Shown here piece after piece: positions 10,845-22,932 of a DNA stretch of 64,000 nucleotides. Numbering within the stretch: position 1 is the stretch's first letter; every line of letters begins with the position of its first letter. Made by a program: the position numbers and the translations under genes. Source of the stretch: Muraenolepis orangiensis (lineage: Eukaryota; Chordata; Actinopteri; Gadiformes; Muraenolepididae); assembly GCA_027704905.1 (NCBI GenBank), contig JANIIK010000697.1, forward strand, positions 1-64,000. Direction: 5' to 3'. The notes beneath the pieces were generated by a model. It was not told where the DNA came from. It searched no databases and was given only the letters and a program-made list of their open reading frames with translations.

Positions 10845-12052
10845 ATGTCTCTGATGTTACATTTCACCCTGACGTTTCTATACCATTACGTTTCTCTAAA
10901 ACAGGTAATTTTCGCTTTTTTTTTTTAAATGTATCTTGCAATTTCGTTTACATTCACTTCAGATTATTTTATGTTTTATTGCATTTGGATCATGTGTATT
11001 CATGTGTAACATTAAATTAGACTTTACCTTCAGTGTAATTTTATTTATTTAATTGTAATTGTAATTTAATAATCGAATTAATGATGGTAATCTTAATTTT
11101 TTTTAAATATTTTCATACAATTACACTTTTTGGGGATATTGTGTTAATCTTTTAAATTTTTTATTAATCATAATTTACAATTGAATCATTCATTTAAATG
11201 AATCCCAGTCCCATGAATTCACCTTCTTTGAGGGTCTTTACCTTAGCGTGCAGACAGCGGGGTCCACCGTCCGCGCCGTGGTCCATCCAGAGGGTCCCCG
11301 ACGGCCAGGCGCTCTGACCGTGAGCTGCGTGGTTCAGGATGCCACCGACTGCCACCGCCGTGGCGAGGGGGAGCCGAGGGTGTTCTGGTTCCGGGGCGCA
11401 ACGGAATCCCGGCTCGGGGTTCTTTACGGCACCGGGGTCGAGAACCGTCAGTGCGAGGGGGACCCAGAGAATCACACCAGGACTTGTGTTTATCACTTGC
11501 AAAGGGATGGCCTCGACAAGCTATCTCAACAGGACACGGAGACATTTTACTGCGCCGTGGTCTCCTGTGGAGTCATTCTGTTTGGGAGCGGCGCCGACGA
11601 GCGACAGGGTGGTGGGAGAAAGTCACTCACGTTTACGGGTCGTGCCTCTCCTCTTAGACTAAATGTGTTTTTATGGCTTTTTCCTCTGCAGAGATGCCAG
11701 AATCCCTCCACTTTGTGTATGTCATCCCTGACGGTTATTCTGGCTTCCGCGTTGTAGAAGGACGTGAAGACGAGGCGGTTTATGACCTCTATTGGGTGTG
11801 TGTAAATAAACTATGTACATTTTCCCCAATAAATAAATAAACAACAAACTAAAACAATATGTTTTTTTAACAATAAGAATAAGTTGTTAATGTCAATACG
11901 CAGTATAAAACAAAATGCACAATTTTAGCTAGAAAATGAGAATAAAAGGAACGTCATCCATTTGGGTTTTTGCAGACAGAAACTGGAAGTGGCGCCAGGT
12001 TGACGTGGACACAGGCATAGCTACTGACCAGCAACCTGCTGTATCGCTATAG
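10845..12052 (+). pseudogene. V-less NITR relic with intact I domain (U1)
   Basis: The leader exon 10845-10904 encodes MSLMLHFTLTFLYHYVSLKQ and ends at a GT donor in phase 0. The V-coding part present in U2 (28462 onward) is deleted. The remaining exon (11209-11608) keeps an open I domain with SCVVQ, WFRG, FYCAVVSCG and a J-like LFGSG. Its six cysteines are typical of NITR I domains. A new acceptor (ATGAATCCCAG) created at the deletion joins the leader to SHEFTFFEG in frame. The following exon (11692-11795) has lost a readable membrane helix, apparently through a frameshift: one frame reads MSSLTVILASAL, the spliced one EMPESLHFVYVIPDG. An exon-like block at 11976 follows. The locus is most likely dead, although a small secreted I-domain product cannot be excluded. 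Confidence 0.65.
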
Positions 12053-13879
12053 GTCGGAGGGCGGGGCCGATAGGTTTATTGTTATATTATTGGGGCATTA
12101 ATTACCAAGTGTGACACATTTGACACAGAACTCTTAACCAAATGGGTTTCACATGCAGGCTCAATGTATGAACGTTTCCACCAGTTGAGTGAGAAGCATT
12201 GAGAGAGAAAAAAGGTGCTCTCGTCATCAGCCCCATACGTACAAACCTCATTGTATGATGAACATGGGTCGCCAACGCGGACGGCTCGGCACAAAACAGA
12301 ACTGGGCTTTTTAACCGCTTTCCGATTAAACGCACACACAGATACTCGCTGTCAAAAAAAGAAAAAAAGATTGAAATGCTCTTTTGGCGTTGTGTGGTTT
12401 AGAGCTCAGCCTCCTTTTATGACATCCCCATTGAGTTGCTCTCCACCCCCAGATGTGTTTTATTTAACGATCCACGGAGGAGGGTGATCGTAAAGAGGTT
12501 GTCAATGATGCTTAACAGACGGATTCTAACTAGTTGGTCACTTGAAACACGTTTTTCTTTATTTTTATCCATGCCAGGTGACCTTTTGGGGGTCAATCGA
12601 CGGGTCACAGCGTTCCAACAACAAAGTACCGCAGTATTTGTTCCTACGACAAACAACAGGTCGCAATTCTATTTTTTTTGGGGGGGGGGGGGGGGGGAAC
12701 TTTAAGGGTCAGACAAATTGAGGGGACCGCCGGGACGAAACCGGTTGTGTCGAGCGTGTCATAAGAAGAAAATCTTAAAAACTTACACAATCCCCACAGG
12801 AGAAGGGTTGAGCGGGGGCCCATGGTCTCTCGCCGCTGTCTTCTGTCCTCCCAGAGTCTGCCATCTTGAGTGAGTGAAGAGCAGCAGACCTTCACCAGCC
12901 ACATGTCTCTCAGGCGCAAAACAAGGTTAAGTGTGGTCGGCTGTTCAGAAAGTGCTGACAATGCTACAATGTTCATTCATAAGGCTACCTGTGCATGTCT
13001 TTAACATCCGCTTCAGCTAACCATGGCAGACTGACCTAATCAATTGGTGTATATTTAAGTAAAAATTAAAATATATAGCCTTTATCAGGGTTACAATTTA
13101 AACAGGTGTCATAGGTTAAAGCGTCAAAGGGGTAACTTGACTACATACGACAAAGAAGAAAATAAACAAATCGTTTCTGATTCTTCCGTTCCATTCTACT
13201 ATTACGAATTGACGCATTACTAAAGAAAATATACAGTATATATATAATTTGATGTACCCCTTATTTAACCAGAGAGTACTTTTTCAAGGGTGCCCTTCTA
13301 AGGGTGGTAGCAGCAGTCAACAACATAGCTTCTGAGGGGCCAAAATTAAGTAACAATTAGTTTACAATATCAAATAGTATGTACAACATATCATTGCAGA
13401 AGTTCGTCATCCAGAATGACGATAATGACGAGGAGGATATCGACTTCAAAATCAGGCCCTTTTTTGGTTGAGTTTTTTCTATTTCAGTGTTTTCTCTGTA
13501 TTTGTCTGTACCATACTGTTCCATTTTCTACCTTAAATCACTGTTATATTGCACTATTTGGTGTGTTGTACTGCATTGAAACATGGTCCTTGTGAACCCT
13601 AGCTGCAGTGCTTCAACAAAAGATACACATCTTTCGGGCCAAACCCGTGCAAGCCGTTTCCTGTGGTGTGTTAACAGGAAGCTACCGCGAGATGAGCCCA
13701 CCTCCCGCCTCAAGAGACTCTCTCTCTTTTGCTTCACTATCCTAGTGATGTTCTACAATTATAATCAACACACACACACACACGTATTGATATTAGCTGG
13801 TAACGGATGTAAAACGGAGAACTATGACATGCGTTGTAACAGTCCGTTTGGGAGGAGCCTATGACCACAGGTAAACGGC
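12053..13879. other. Intergenic with orphan leader-like exon and poly-G
   Basis: Holds an 18-G run preceded by T8 (12680-12697) and the minus-strand leader-like exon listed separately. There is also an exon-like acidic stretch after TTGCAG (about 13400-13461, KFVIQNDDNDEEDIDF) of unknown meaning. No complete gene. Confidence 0.45.
12787..12823 (-). other. Orphan signal-peptide exon on minus strand (U1)
   Basis: Minus-strand ATG opens MGPRSTLLLWGL and runs into a GTAAGT donor in phase 1, exactly the layout of an Ig-receptor leader exon. No matching Ig exon follows on the minus strand within the next kilobases. The frame is conserved in U3 and U4, but the donor there is GTACGT. Confidence 0.3.
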
Positions 13880-14010
13880 AGTTGGTAAATGGACATCATT
13901 TATAAAGCGCTTTTCTAACCAGTCTCAAATCTCAAAGCGCTTTACAAGTCAAGCCTCACACTCACCCATTCAAACACCGATGTCGGAGTCAGCCATGCAA
14001 GGCGCCCACC
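13880..14010. repeat. Dispersed fish repeat (U1)
   Basis: Contains GGTAAATGGACATCATTTAT, AAAGCGCTTT twice, and GGAGTCAGCCATGCAAGGCG. The repeat also lies at the matching place in U2 (29670), U3 (46050) and U4 (61795), where it extends into CTCGACACTCGGCTAGGAGG. Confidence 0.6.
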
Positions 14011-14344
14011 AGCATTTAATTAAAAATGACCCACAGCTGTACAGCCTCACCAGCCAATCAGTCCAATTCAGGCCAGGTGAGGCTGCTTAAACCAGCCACC
14101 AACCACACACACACTCAACAGTGCCGGAATGCCGCATTTCAAAATCGCCAGATTGAGGAGGTCAGAGTTGAATTCTGTCAATCAGAATCAGACCGCTTTA
14201 TTTTCATTGCAGTACAACAGAATTGTTTACTTTGAATACGCTTTGAAGCTGATCTGAATAGGCCTTCAATCGTCTTCTCATCCTCCTCCAAAATATGTGT
14301 TAAAATAATGCACACTTTAAATGTAACTTTAACTCTAACTTTTA

Positions 14345-14560
14345 GGGCAGCAGTAGCTCAGTCTGTCGGAACATGGCTTCGAAACAAAGTCCCCGAAACA
14401 CCTGGGCTCTGCCGAGGTGCCTTTGAGCAAGGCACCAGACCCCTACACTGCTCCCCGGGCACTGTATATCAAATGACTGCCTACTGCTCCTAATACTAGG
14501 ATGGGTTAAATGCAGAGAAACTGTGTGTGTACATGTATGTGACCAATAAAAAAGTATTCC
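14345..14560 (+). mobile_element. tRNA-derived SINE (U1, third copy)
   Basis: GGGCAGCAGTAGCTCAGTC head. Part of the tRNA-like region around box B is deleted (AACAAAGTCCCCGAAAC), and the usual body and tail follow. Confidence 0.8.
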
Positions 14561-15114
14561 ATACGAATTTTCACACTCATGGGGCGTGTGGGCGAAGACG
14601 TGCTATTTTCATCCAGTCACCTCTGCTGAGTCTAAAAACCACTCTGTGCTCCTCCTTATTCTCAGAGAGGTAGCGGTAGCAGTTTCATGTTTCAGGCAGA
14701 CCACAGACTAGGCCTTACAAAACAACAATATGCAGATGCTGCTGCTGTTAAGAATGCCTCAACCCCCCTGGCATGAGAGGCAGACGCGCTATCTTAGGGA
14801 AGCTAAAACTCCACACCTACCGAACACCTTGACAGGAAAGCGTGTTCATGAACTCTGTCTTGGAAAGACTCTGGATTGTAGGGGTGCAGTCCCAGTAGTT
14901 TGTCTGAAACGCTGTAGCTTCATTCAGCTGCACCGTCGCTGTACTGTGGGGGGCCTGGCTTGGTCAGGTGATAATTGGCCACCTGCTTGGCGATGTCGCC
15001 AGGAGGAGAAAATAGATGGATGTCATGGAACAGCATGTTCAGCAGTTTTCTCTGCACATTCATTAAGTCTGTGGAGCATATGATATGAATCACCACATCT
15101 GGGGGTATTATCCA
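14561..15114. other. Unit 3' end, no gene seen
   Basis: Includes another minus-strand tRNA-like trace (CATGAGAGGCAGACGCGC at about 14774). Similar to U3 46740-47210. No coding evidence. Confidence 0.45.
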
Positions 15115-15500
15115 TTACAAGGGTATGTAACAGTGAGTGTTCTGCACTGGGCTCGAACTCACGACCCCCGGCATGAGAGTCACTCCAACAAGGGAAGATA
15201 AAAACCCACAGGCTCTAGCTTCATCGCTAGAACGTTGTTTGGGAGTCGGGGAGTGAGGTTTACTCACTGAGCAGCAGAACCGGCTGGTTACCGTTACACT
15301 CACCCCCCTAGACCTCACTCTTATCCGGGTCACAGCACCAATGTAACCGTGAGTGTCCCGCACTGGGCTCCAACTCACGACCCCCCGACATGAGAGGCAG
15401 ATGCTTTAACAAGGGAAGCTTAAAACTCACAGGCTCTAGCTTCATCGCTAGAATGTCATTTAGGTGTGGGGCACGTGAGGATCCATTACTCATATCCATC
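15115..15500 (-). repeat. Unit junction block (U1/U2)
   Basis: Two minus-strand tRNA-like copies (GGGCTCGAACTCACGACCC at about 15150 and GGGCTCCAACTCACGACCC at about 15365) in nearly the same sequence that opens the window at position 1. This defines the 16-kb period. Confidence 0.6.
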
Positions 15501-15968
15501 AATGACCATGAATTTGAACTCAGTGCCATTGTGCCAACGCTTCTGTTTCTGGAGCAGAACACAGTGCACTCATGTGTGTAGAGAAGTGGGGGAAAGTAAT
15601 TTACCAGAAGGTTAAGGGCCAAGAATGAATGAATGAATCGTGGTAAATGGATATCGTCATTCAATAATATCCACAGTTGCGCGTTCAAAGTTGTCTGAAA
15701 ATCCCGCTTGCTGGAGGAACATAGGTCAGACAGTTCGGTCGCTGTGATTTCGCTCGAGGCACAAACTGGTGAAAATTTGGGTCTTCCTCATTCAGATATG
15801 TCCGCATTTTAATTATTTTATTTACATACAATTGTACATATGTAAACATATTTTAATCAATTATAATCTATGCCTCTGAGTACAATTAGAGATTGTTGGT
15901 GTGCTGGTCAAATGTGTCCATTACTCGTTCAGTCGATCAAATATTTACCACATAAAGCTTGGGAAGTG
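15501..15968. other. Unit 5' flank, no gene seen
   Basis: Counterpart of 331-828, with a shorter GAAT run. Nothing coding. Confidence 0.5.
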
Positions 15969-16205
15969 GGCGGCACTAGCTCAGTCAGTTGGGACTTGGC
16001 TTGGGAACAGGAAGGTCACCGGTTCAAGTCCCCTGAAACACCTGGGCACGGCCAAGATGCCCATAAGCAATGCACCAGACCCCTACACTGCTCGCCGGGC
16101 GCTGTATATACAATAGCTGCCCACTGCTCCTAATACTAGACTAGGATGAGTTAAATGCAGTGAACTTTTTTTCACTGTGTGTATGTGACCAATAAACTCA
16201 ATCCT
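15969..16205 (+). mobile_element. tRNA-derived SINE (U2, first copy)
   Basis: Same insertion as 829-1071, identified by identical flanks. Box A and box B are intact and the tail carries AATAAA. Confidence 0.85.
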
Positions 16206-16219
16206 CCAAAATTTAAAAA

Positions 16220-16414
16220 AAGCAAACATTTGATTGACACCTCTGGCTGCGACTGAACGGTCATTTGAAGATGTGACGATGAAAATCCTCAGTGGAAGCT
16301 CTGGTTTGATGCAACATGAGATAAAAGTGCCATGGCAACCAGTCAGCCCGCCTCTTTGCATGAAGACCACGTACTTCATCTGAGTTAACACCAGACGGAC
16401 TAACAGAAGAGACA
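16220..16414 (+). promoter_or_regulatory. Conserved promoter block of V-only gene (U2)
   Basis: X-box-like GTGCCATGGCAAC at 16327-16339 and octamer-like CTTTGCAT at 16354-16361, spaced from the ATG as in U1. Confidence 0.4.
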
Positions 16415-17942
16415 ATGATGGAGCTGGTGTTGACAAGATATTTACTTCTGAGCTCCTTAAGTAAGTACTGTCATCATGTTAACACTCACGGTGATTTTCT
16501 GTTAAGAACTTCACTTCCAACAATAGTTATAGTTTTGTATAATGAAAGATTGTTGATATATATATTTTTTTACTCATCCGTTTTCAGCTTGGCTTGTCGT
16601 CTCGCTCCCTGATTATCGGATCATGAAGGTAGAACCGATGGCTGATGTCACCTTGTCCTGTACCAATGTGTCCAGCTATCCAACAATGGCTTTCTGGATG
16701 AGAGCAGCTAACACATCCAAGCCCATTGTCCTCTCATCTGTGTTTGGAACTGATTATAAGACAGCGAGACACAGTCATGGTTTCCCACAGAGTAGATTAG
16801 TAACAGAAAGCAGTATCTCTTTCTTCAATCTAACAATACTGCAAGTGAATTCATCGGACTCTGGCTGGTATTTTTGCATGTTCTACGACAATACAGAGGT
16901 GTTTATGATCAATTCAACATTGTTAATGGTTCATGGTAAGATACATGTTTTCTCTCATGATTACAATCACTTTGAAATTGAATCCAATATTTGGTTTTTA
17001 CCAAATATCAAAGGAAATGATGGAATTCACGAAGGCAACGACACAAACTCTAAAAGTAAACAATAATAGTTGTATTATTATTTGTCACTTTGTATAGAGT
17101 AAGATAAACACATTAAATAGAAACTGCATGAATATCGCAGTCATTGAAAAACGTATTTTGCTGCAAAGATGTATTAAACTCCAGTTCACAATATTCTCAA
17201 AAAAGTGAATGCGTCAGACATAGTATTTTCGCATATCTTACCTCAGGAACAAACTGTTTTTGGTCAATTCAACATTTTTTTAAAGACTCTTTTAAAATGT
17301 TGCTCTCATTACCACAATGTATGTCGTCGATGGATATCACGTTTTATCAAGAGAACCAACAGGTAACCACAGCTATGAGATTCAATTGCTTTCCCCCTTT
17401 TAATTCCAAGGGAATCGTGAGGAGTCCAAAAGTACCTGGACGGTTTGTGGACTACTGGGTGCCATGAATGTTGTCTTTGTAGCGGTAATCTTGGGATTGA
17501 TTTTAAGAGTAACACGCCAACGTCAACTCCAGAGAGGTAGGCTAACTATTGCACCTGTACATTTTTATTTAATGTAAGAACAAATATGGTCTGAAGGTCT
17601 GAACCCTTTCTGATATAAATAAATAACATACATTCCCTCTTTTGTTTTTAGCTAGTAATATTAGGTCTCAGACCCAGGAAAGCCAGGTAAACCTAGTTGT
17701 ATACTTGGAAAAGCATGAATCATGAACCATTTAAGAAGTGTAGTTAATGAATGTTTTGTCTTTTAAAGTGTTAATAATATCATCAAATTTGAAAACTTCC
17801 CTACGATCAGGACGCTGCTAACATAACTTACTCAACGATGACTTTCCCTCGTAAGAAGAACAGAAGACAACAGCCAAAATGTAACCCAGAAGCTAACCAG
17901 AGCAACCCAGAAGCTAACGTTGTATATGCCGCCACCAGATAA
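16415..17942 (+). CDS. V-set Ig-superfamily membrane receptor, long-tail type (U2)
   Basis: The most complete V-only gene. Exons are 16415-16460 (leader), 16588-16935 (V domain), 17014-17055 (stalk, GNDGIHEGNDTNSK), 17411-17536 (membrane), 17652-17686 and 17811-17942 (tail). Every donor and acceptor is GT/AG and the phases close exactly: 729 nt, 242 aa. The V domain has TLSC, FWMR, DSGWYFC and five N-glycosylation sequons. The membrane segment is CGLLGAMNVVFVAVILGLIL, followed by basic residues. The tail carries NITYSTM, where YSTM fits the YxxM type that binds PI3-kinase, and ends NVVYAATR. Neither motif is a perfect ITIM: position +3 is M in one and T in the other. The gene lies about 6.5 kb upstream of NITR-1 on the same strand. 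It is probably a leukocyte receptor; its ligand is unknown. It is the only copy in the window that retains this tail. Confidence 0.75.
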
Positions 17943-18719
17943 GAGTTTTATTAGAAATAATCATGTTAATTAAATGCATGTTAGCTTGAATTACATCATG
18001 CCACATAGCGCAGAAGTTTTTGAACACAACTTTCAAAAAGCACTTGTCAGTTAAATTTACCGATTGTTTTTGCATAAGCTCATGGTTCACATTCGACCCT
18101 ACGTGTAGCTTTTGTTGAATTACATTATTTAGTTATGTCTAAGTTCTCATGAATTACTACAATAAATATTTTAAAACATTCTGAAACAGTGGGGACATTA
18201 GGCTAATTTGTCTTTTGCATCATTAAGTGTACAATTAAGCTATTTTATAGCCTAACAATTATGCTTCTCGTATATAGTTATAGTATGCTTTTGGTTCCTG
18301 AATATATACTGTTATGCATACGATAAGAATGAAAGAAAACTAAATACTCAATGCTGTGTGTGTGTGTGTATATATACATAGTATATCTACAATGTTTTTT
18401 AAATGTCTTGTATTGTATATAGCAGTATGTGTCAGCCAGATGTTTACCAGCAGCTGGTTGAATCTGGTCAGTGAATAACCAAAATAAATATAAATCCCCA
18501 GCCTTTATTAGAGGGAAAATGCAAGGGTCAATTTGTAACAAGTAGTCTCCTCTGTCAAGTCAAAAAGAGGCATTTATAAGCTAAGCTACTAGCCAAATAA
18601 TGTGCCATTGCTCAATATTTGACGGTATTTGGACGAAAACCCATGCTAATGACACAGATATGTTCATGATGAGTCTATTTCCATCTAATCAACCCCCTTA
18701 CAAAACAGAACGCTGCTAT
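17943..18719. other. 3' flank of U2 V-only gene
   Basis: Matches U1 2011-2820. AATAAA at 18161-18166, 219 bp past the stop, may be the polyadenylation signal. A short TG run lies at about 18355-18369. No gene. Confidence 0.45.
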
Positions 18720-19080
18720 GGGTGATGAATATCACCTACCCACCCACCACCTACCTCTTCACTTGGCGATTTTATTCACAGAATAAATGGAATAAATAAT
18801 GGAATTAGCTTTCAATGTTATAATGTCAATGACGACACTCAAATCTACATTCCTATGGGTTCAAACGACTCCTCACAGATCAAGAAGGATAAATCTTGCC
18901 TGACTTCCATTTAAAGATGGATGTCCCAAAACTACGGAATAGAACCATCCTACCTGAAGGACCCAATTATTCCCTATTGTTCGTCTCCGGCCCTCTTGTC
19001 CTCAGGAGCTGGCCTATCAATTACAAAAGCGAAACACAAATCAGATGGAAACTGAGTGTTCTCTTACCGAGCGTCCCAAA
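18720..19080 (+). mobile_element. LINE reverse-transcriptase fragment (U2)
   Basis: One frame reads HRINGINNGISFQCYNVNDD followed by TQIYIPMGSND. This resembles the active-site region of L2/CR1-type reverse transcriptases, where a YADD motif precedes TQ(I/L)Y; here the motif has decayed to NVNDD. An in-frame stop follows. Absent from U1, U3 and U4, so specific to U2. Confidence 0.6.
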
Positions 19081-20039
19081 AAATGTATTTTGCAGACTGT
19101 AAAGAAGAAATATTCACATATGCGCCGTAACCCTCTCTCATTATTGCATGTATGTTGATGAATAGCAAGTTTTGTTAAGATGAGTTAAATGTATACACAC
19201 ATCCAGCCATATACCATCCAGCTATCTCCGATAAGCCACACTTCAGGGCCTTTATAAATAAAAAAACATGGTAACAGTTTATTTGAAGGATCAAAATCAT
19301 ATACTGATATGCTTAACTGATGCATGACTCATGATGAGTTAATGCCTGAATTAATGCAGGATGTTTAGAGTCCACCTGGACTCTGCTTAACCGCCCCTCC
19401 CCTTTTATGCACTATGGATTCATATTGGCACTAAATCCTTGTGCTTTTATGACTTGGTAAATCCTTGTGCTCTGCTTTTTATGCTCTTTGTACTTTTTGT
19501 GCTTATAAGCACTTGGTTTTTTAACATATTGTACGTTCATGTTGTTAATGCACTTTAGGACATTATGCAGGCATCCTAGTAGTTGGGAGGATTTTCTCTA
19601 TTGGCCTGCAATTGGGAATGCTGGGAACTTGTTCTACTCGTATCTTTTTTTACCACAGAAATAGATTGTCGTCTCTTTCAAATTACTTCTTGTAAGTCGC
19701 TTTGGATAAAAGTAAATGTAAAATGTATTAAATGTATTATTTATCACTGTGCATGGAAATGTATCATTATAGATCATACATTATTATTATAGGCTGTTTT
19801 ATATGTTATAAAGTAAATGACAACCACGATGTTACAACATTAAACTATTGGGCTAAAACCATGGATGTATCAATGAGACACATAAACCAACATATCATAA
19901 TCAGATCGGAGAAATAAAAAATAAACCGATTCAAAACGTGCTCTATCCATGGATGTATAGATGTTCCACTGTGGCTTTGACCTGCATGATAGTAGAAAAT
20001 AGTAAATAGTAAATAGTAAATGACATACATGTAGTTTGT
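19081..20039. other. U2-specific intergenic sequence
   Basis: The first ~120 bp match U1 3710-3830 and then homology stops. Contains a fish repeat tail (TGTAAGTCGCTTTGGATAAA, about 19691) and a TAAATAG run (about 19995-20020). The downstream exons of the short-tail gene are missing here. No gene seen. Confidence 0.5.
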
Positions 20040-20132
20040 CTGTCGTCGGGTATTGCACACAAGATTTTCACCTCACTGCTTTATACTTGTGTAAACTGTG
20101 AAGTGACAATAAACTTGACTTGACTTGACTTG
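20040..20132 (+). mobile_element. LINE 3' tail fragment
   Basis: Ends with GTGAAGTGACAATAAACTTG and short CTTGA repeats, the kind of tail known for fish L2-like LINEs. Confidence 0.5.
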
Positions 20133-20160
20133 TTGCTGTTTTGTAACTGAGACTTAAATT

Positions 20161-20462
20161 AATGTTTATTGCATTAACTTTATGTATTCAAACATTCACA
20201 ATAACAGATTTATGTTTATTGCATTAACTATATGTATTCAAACATTCACGATAAAGGATTTATGTTTATTGCATTAACTTTATGTATTCAAACATTCACG
20301 ATAAAGGATTCATGTTTATTGCATTAACTTTATGTATTCAAACATTCACGATAAAGGATTTACGTTTATTGCATTAACTTTATGTATTCAAACATTCACG
20401 ATAAAGGATTTATGTTTATTGCATTAACTTTATGTATTCAAACATTCCCGATAAAGGATTTA
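20161..20462. repeat. 50-bp minisatellite, six copies
   Basis: The unit TGTTTATTGCATTAACTTTA... recurs at 20163, 20213, 20263, 20313, 20363 and 20413 with few changes. Found only in U2. Confidence 0.9.
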
Positions 20463-21117
20463 CTGCATACAGCCCACGGAAGTATTATAAGATGATACAA
20501 GTTATGAATTACAGCCAATATCTGCAATATATCCAAAATTGTTTTATTTTCCCATGTTAGTCAATGGAAAAACATTGTTTTGGGCCAAACGGCACCACGT
20601 TACATCACATGACTTGTAAACACCGTTTGGCCACAAAGACAAATGTGCTTCAACGCTTGGCTTACATCCTGGGGGCTTGGACGTTCCCTGTTTGCTGGGT
20701 AGCAACAAAAAAAAACCACGCTTTGAACAGTGTAGTGTAGTGTCTGTTGTACGAATCACTGAAATGTATATATAAGGTAGTAATATACCTGAGTGACCAC
20801 TAGGTGGTGGCCTAACGCCAGGTATTCCCAGAGGAGTCCATTGTTTCTTTGGTTGTTATCGGACATTGTATTTCTGAGACTCAGTTATGTTTATCGACCC
20901 GTCTGGGTCCTTAATGTCGTCATCTAATGTTGACCAGCAGACAGGCAGATTAACATGACTGCAGCCGGGTCATTTGATTTAAAGTCAGGAGAAAACAAAG
21001 TTCCAAGTTTGTCCCCATTGAAGAAGCCACATGTCCAGAGTGACTGCTTGTGCGCTCCACGCCTCAGCATGAAAACACAACGCAGAGCTCTGCAGTGAGC
21101 AGGCTGCTACCAGGCTG
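20463..21117. other. Intergenic, no gene seen
   Basis: U2-specific sequence. Short frames only, without splice context or family resemblance. Confidence 0.45.
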
Positions 21118-21477
21118 ACAGGGTTACATATATAGACTAATAGATAGAGATTGGATTGGGACAGGGTTACATATATAGACTAATAGATAGAGATTGGATT
21201 GGGACAGGGTTACATATATAGACTAATAGATAGAGATTGGATTGGGACAGGGTTACATATATAGACTAATAGATAGAAATTGGATTAGGACAGGGTTACA
21301 TATATAGACTAATAGATAGAGATTGGATTGGGACAGGGTTACATATATAGACTAATAGATAGAGATTGGATTGGGACAGGGTTACATATATAGACTAATA
21401 GATAGAGATTGGATTGGGACAGGGTTACATATATAGACTAATATATAGAGATTGGATTGGGACAGGGTTACATATAC
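21118..21477. repeat. 43-bp minisatellite, about eight copies
   Basis: GGGTTACATATATAGACTAA followed by TAGATAGAGATTGGATTGGG repeats every 43 bp from 21121 to about 21475, nearly without change. Confidence 0.9.
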
Positions 21478-22489
21478 TGCACATACAAATATATTTTATT
21501 TATTTATTTATTTCATTATTTATTATTATTATTATTATCCAAAAAATATACTATACATACTGTCTTAATAGTTCAACGTTTTCAATTAAACAGGTCTGCT
21601 TAAACTACGAGATCATTGAAATGTAATTTATACGGTGGCCCTGAAGTTGAAGTAGAAATATAACAGTTAATGACGAAATATGACAACCAACTAGAAATAT
21701 AACAGTTAATGGCGAAATATGACAACAAACTAGAAAGACAACAACTTATGAATTACAACTTTAATTACACATTGTAATGCAACATTCATTACAATTCACA
21801 TGACATCTTTTCCATAAAGAGTTTTGGTTTCAAAGGAGAACGTTATCAGCTGGACTTGAAGCAACGTCTCCAAAGCCTTTGACCAATAAATCTGTCATCA
21901 GCACCACAGAGACAAGCGCTCTGATTCCATCGGAGGGATTCATTGACATTAGTAGGCCCTCTACAAACTGACATCAGCGGGAATCGAACACACGTCTCCA
22001 GAACTGCTAACTTGCAGCTCTCACAACTGCTCCACAGAGACGCTAGCCGAGGGTTCCAAGGAGGGGAGGTTTATTAGCAGGACTTGAACTAACATCTCCA
22101 AAGCCCAGGGTTCACCTCTCTGTTGGCGTTGTCTTTGTGTGACCACATAAAACATACTTTGGTTAATCTTAAAGTGACGGACGGCGTGGCTTTCTCTGTT
22201 AATAATAATAATAATAATAAATGATTTATATTTATGTTGTTTAAGGAAAAGGAAAACATCCCATTGTAACAGTTCACAGGTCACCTATTGAAGCTGAGAT
22301 TTGAAGTACATTTGCTTATGGCTCCAAAACTAATGAAGACCAAGACCAAATGTACATGCTTATAAGAAATAAATCATGTTCTACGTTAGGGGGGGAACAC
22401 AGAAAGCATGAGAAGGTGGAGGACCACACCCTGCAGTACCTGGTTGAACCACTGCTGGTCTGGTGTGTATACGGCCTAGTCCTGGACTA
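21478..22489. other. Intergenic, no gene seen
   Basis: Starts with TTTA/TTA-rich microsatellite sequence (about 21495-21540) and includes a short duplicated stretch (AACTAGAAATATAACAGTTA). No coding evidence. Confidence 0.45.
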
Positions 22490-22815
22490 CATGTAGATCA
22501 ACATTTATAATGTGCACTACTGTACATAGGGCCACTGCAATATTATATACACTATATACAATGTTATATGGTCCTTTTAAACCTGCTTATTTAGTTCAGG
22601 TCGCACCACAGCTGGAAGACCTGGTTTTACGGAGAGACACATTATGGGATGGATTAAAGCCACTATTATTATATTCTGTCATCTGTTTATCCATTACAGG
22701 CTATTATTTTGTATCGTTTAATTGTATTTTTATCACTTTTTTGATTATCTTCACTTCATTTGTAAAACACTTTGAACTGCCTCGGTATCAAATGTGCTGT
22801 AGAAATAAAGTCGAC
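22490..22815 (+). mobile_element. LINE-like 3' end (U2)
   Basis: A T-rich stretch is followed by TGTAAAACACTTTGAACTGC and AATGTGCTGTAGAAATAAA, a 3' end often seen on fish LINEs. No frame remains. Confidence 0.45.
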
Positions 22816-22860
22816 AATTGGGAGAGCGTCCACCCAGATGCATGATGAACAGATCCCCCA

Positions 22861-22863
<3 letters not shown>

Positions 22864-22925
<62 letters not shown>

Positions 22926-22932
22926 ATGTGTG
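22864..22932. repeat. (GT)n microsatellite
   Basis: Over 30 GT dinucleotides. The open frames across it are artefacts. Confidence 0.95.

Noticed and set aside
13400..13461. Exon-like acidic stretch KFVIQNDDNDEEDIDF after TTGCAG
   Set aside because: No partner exons found on either side, and the U4 copy is altered. Noted only as unexplained sequence.
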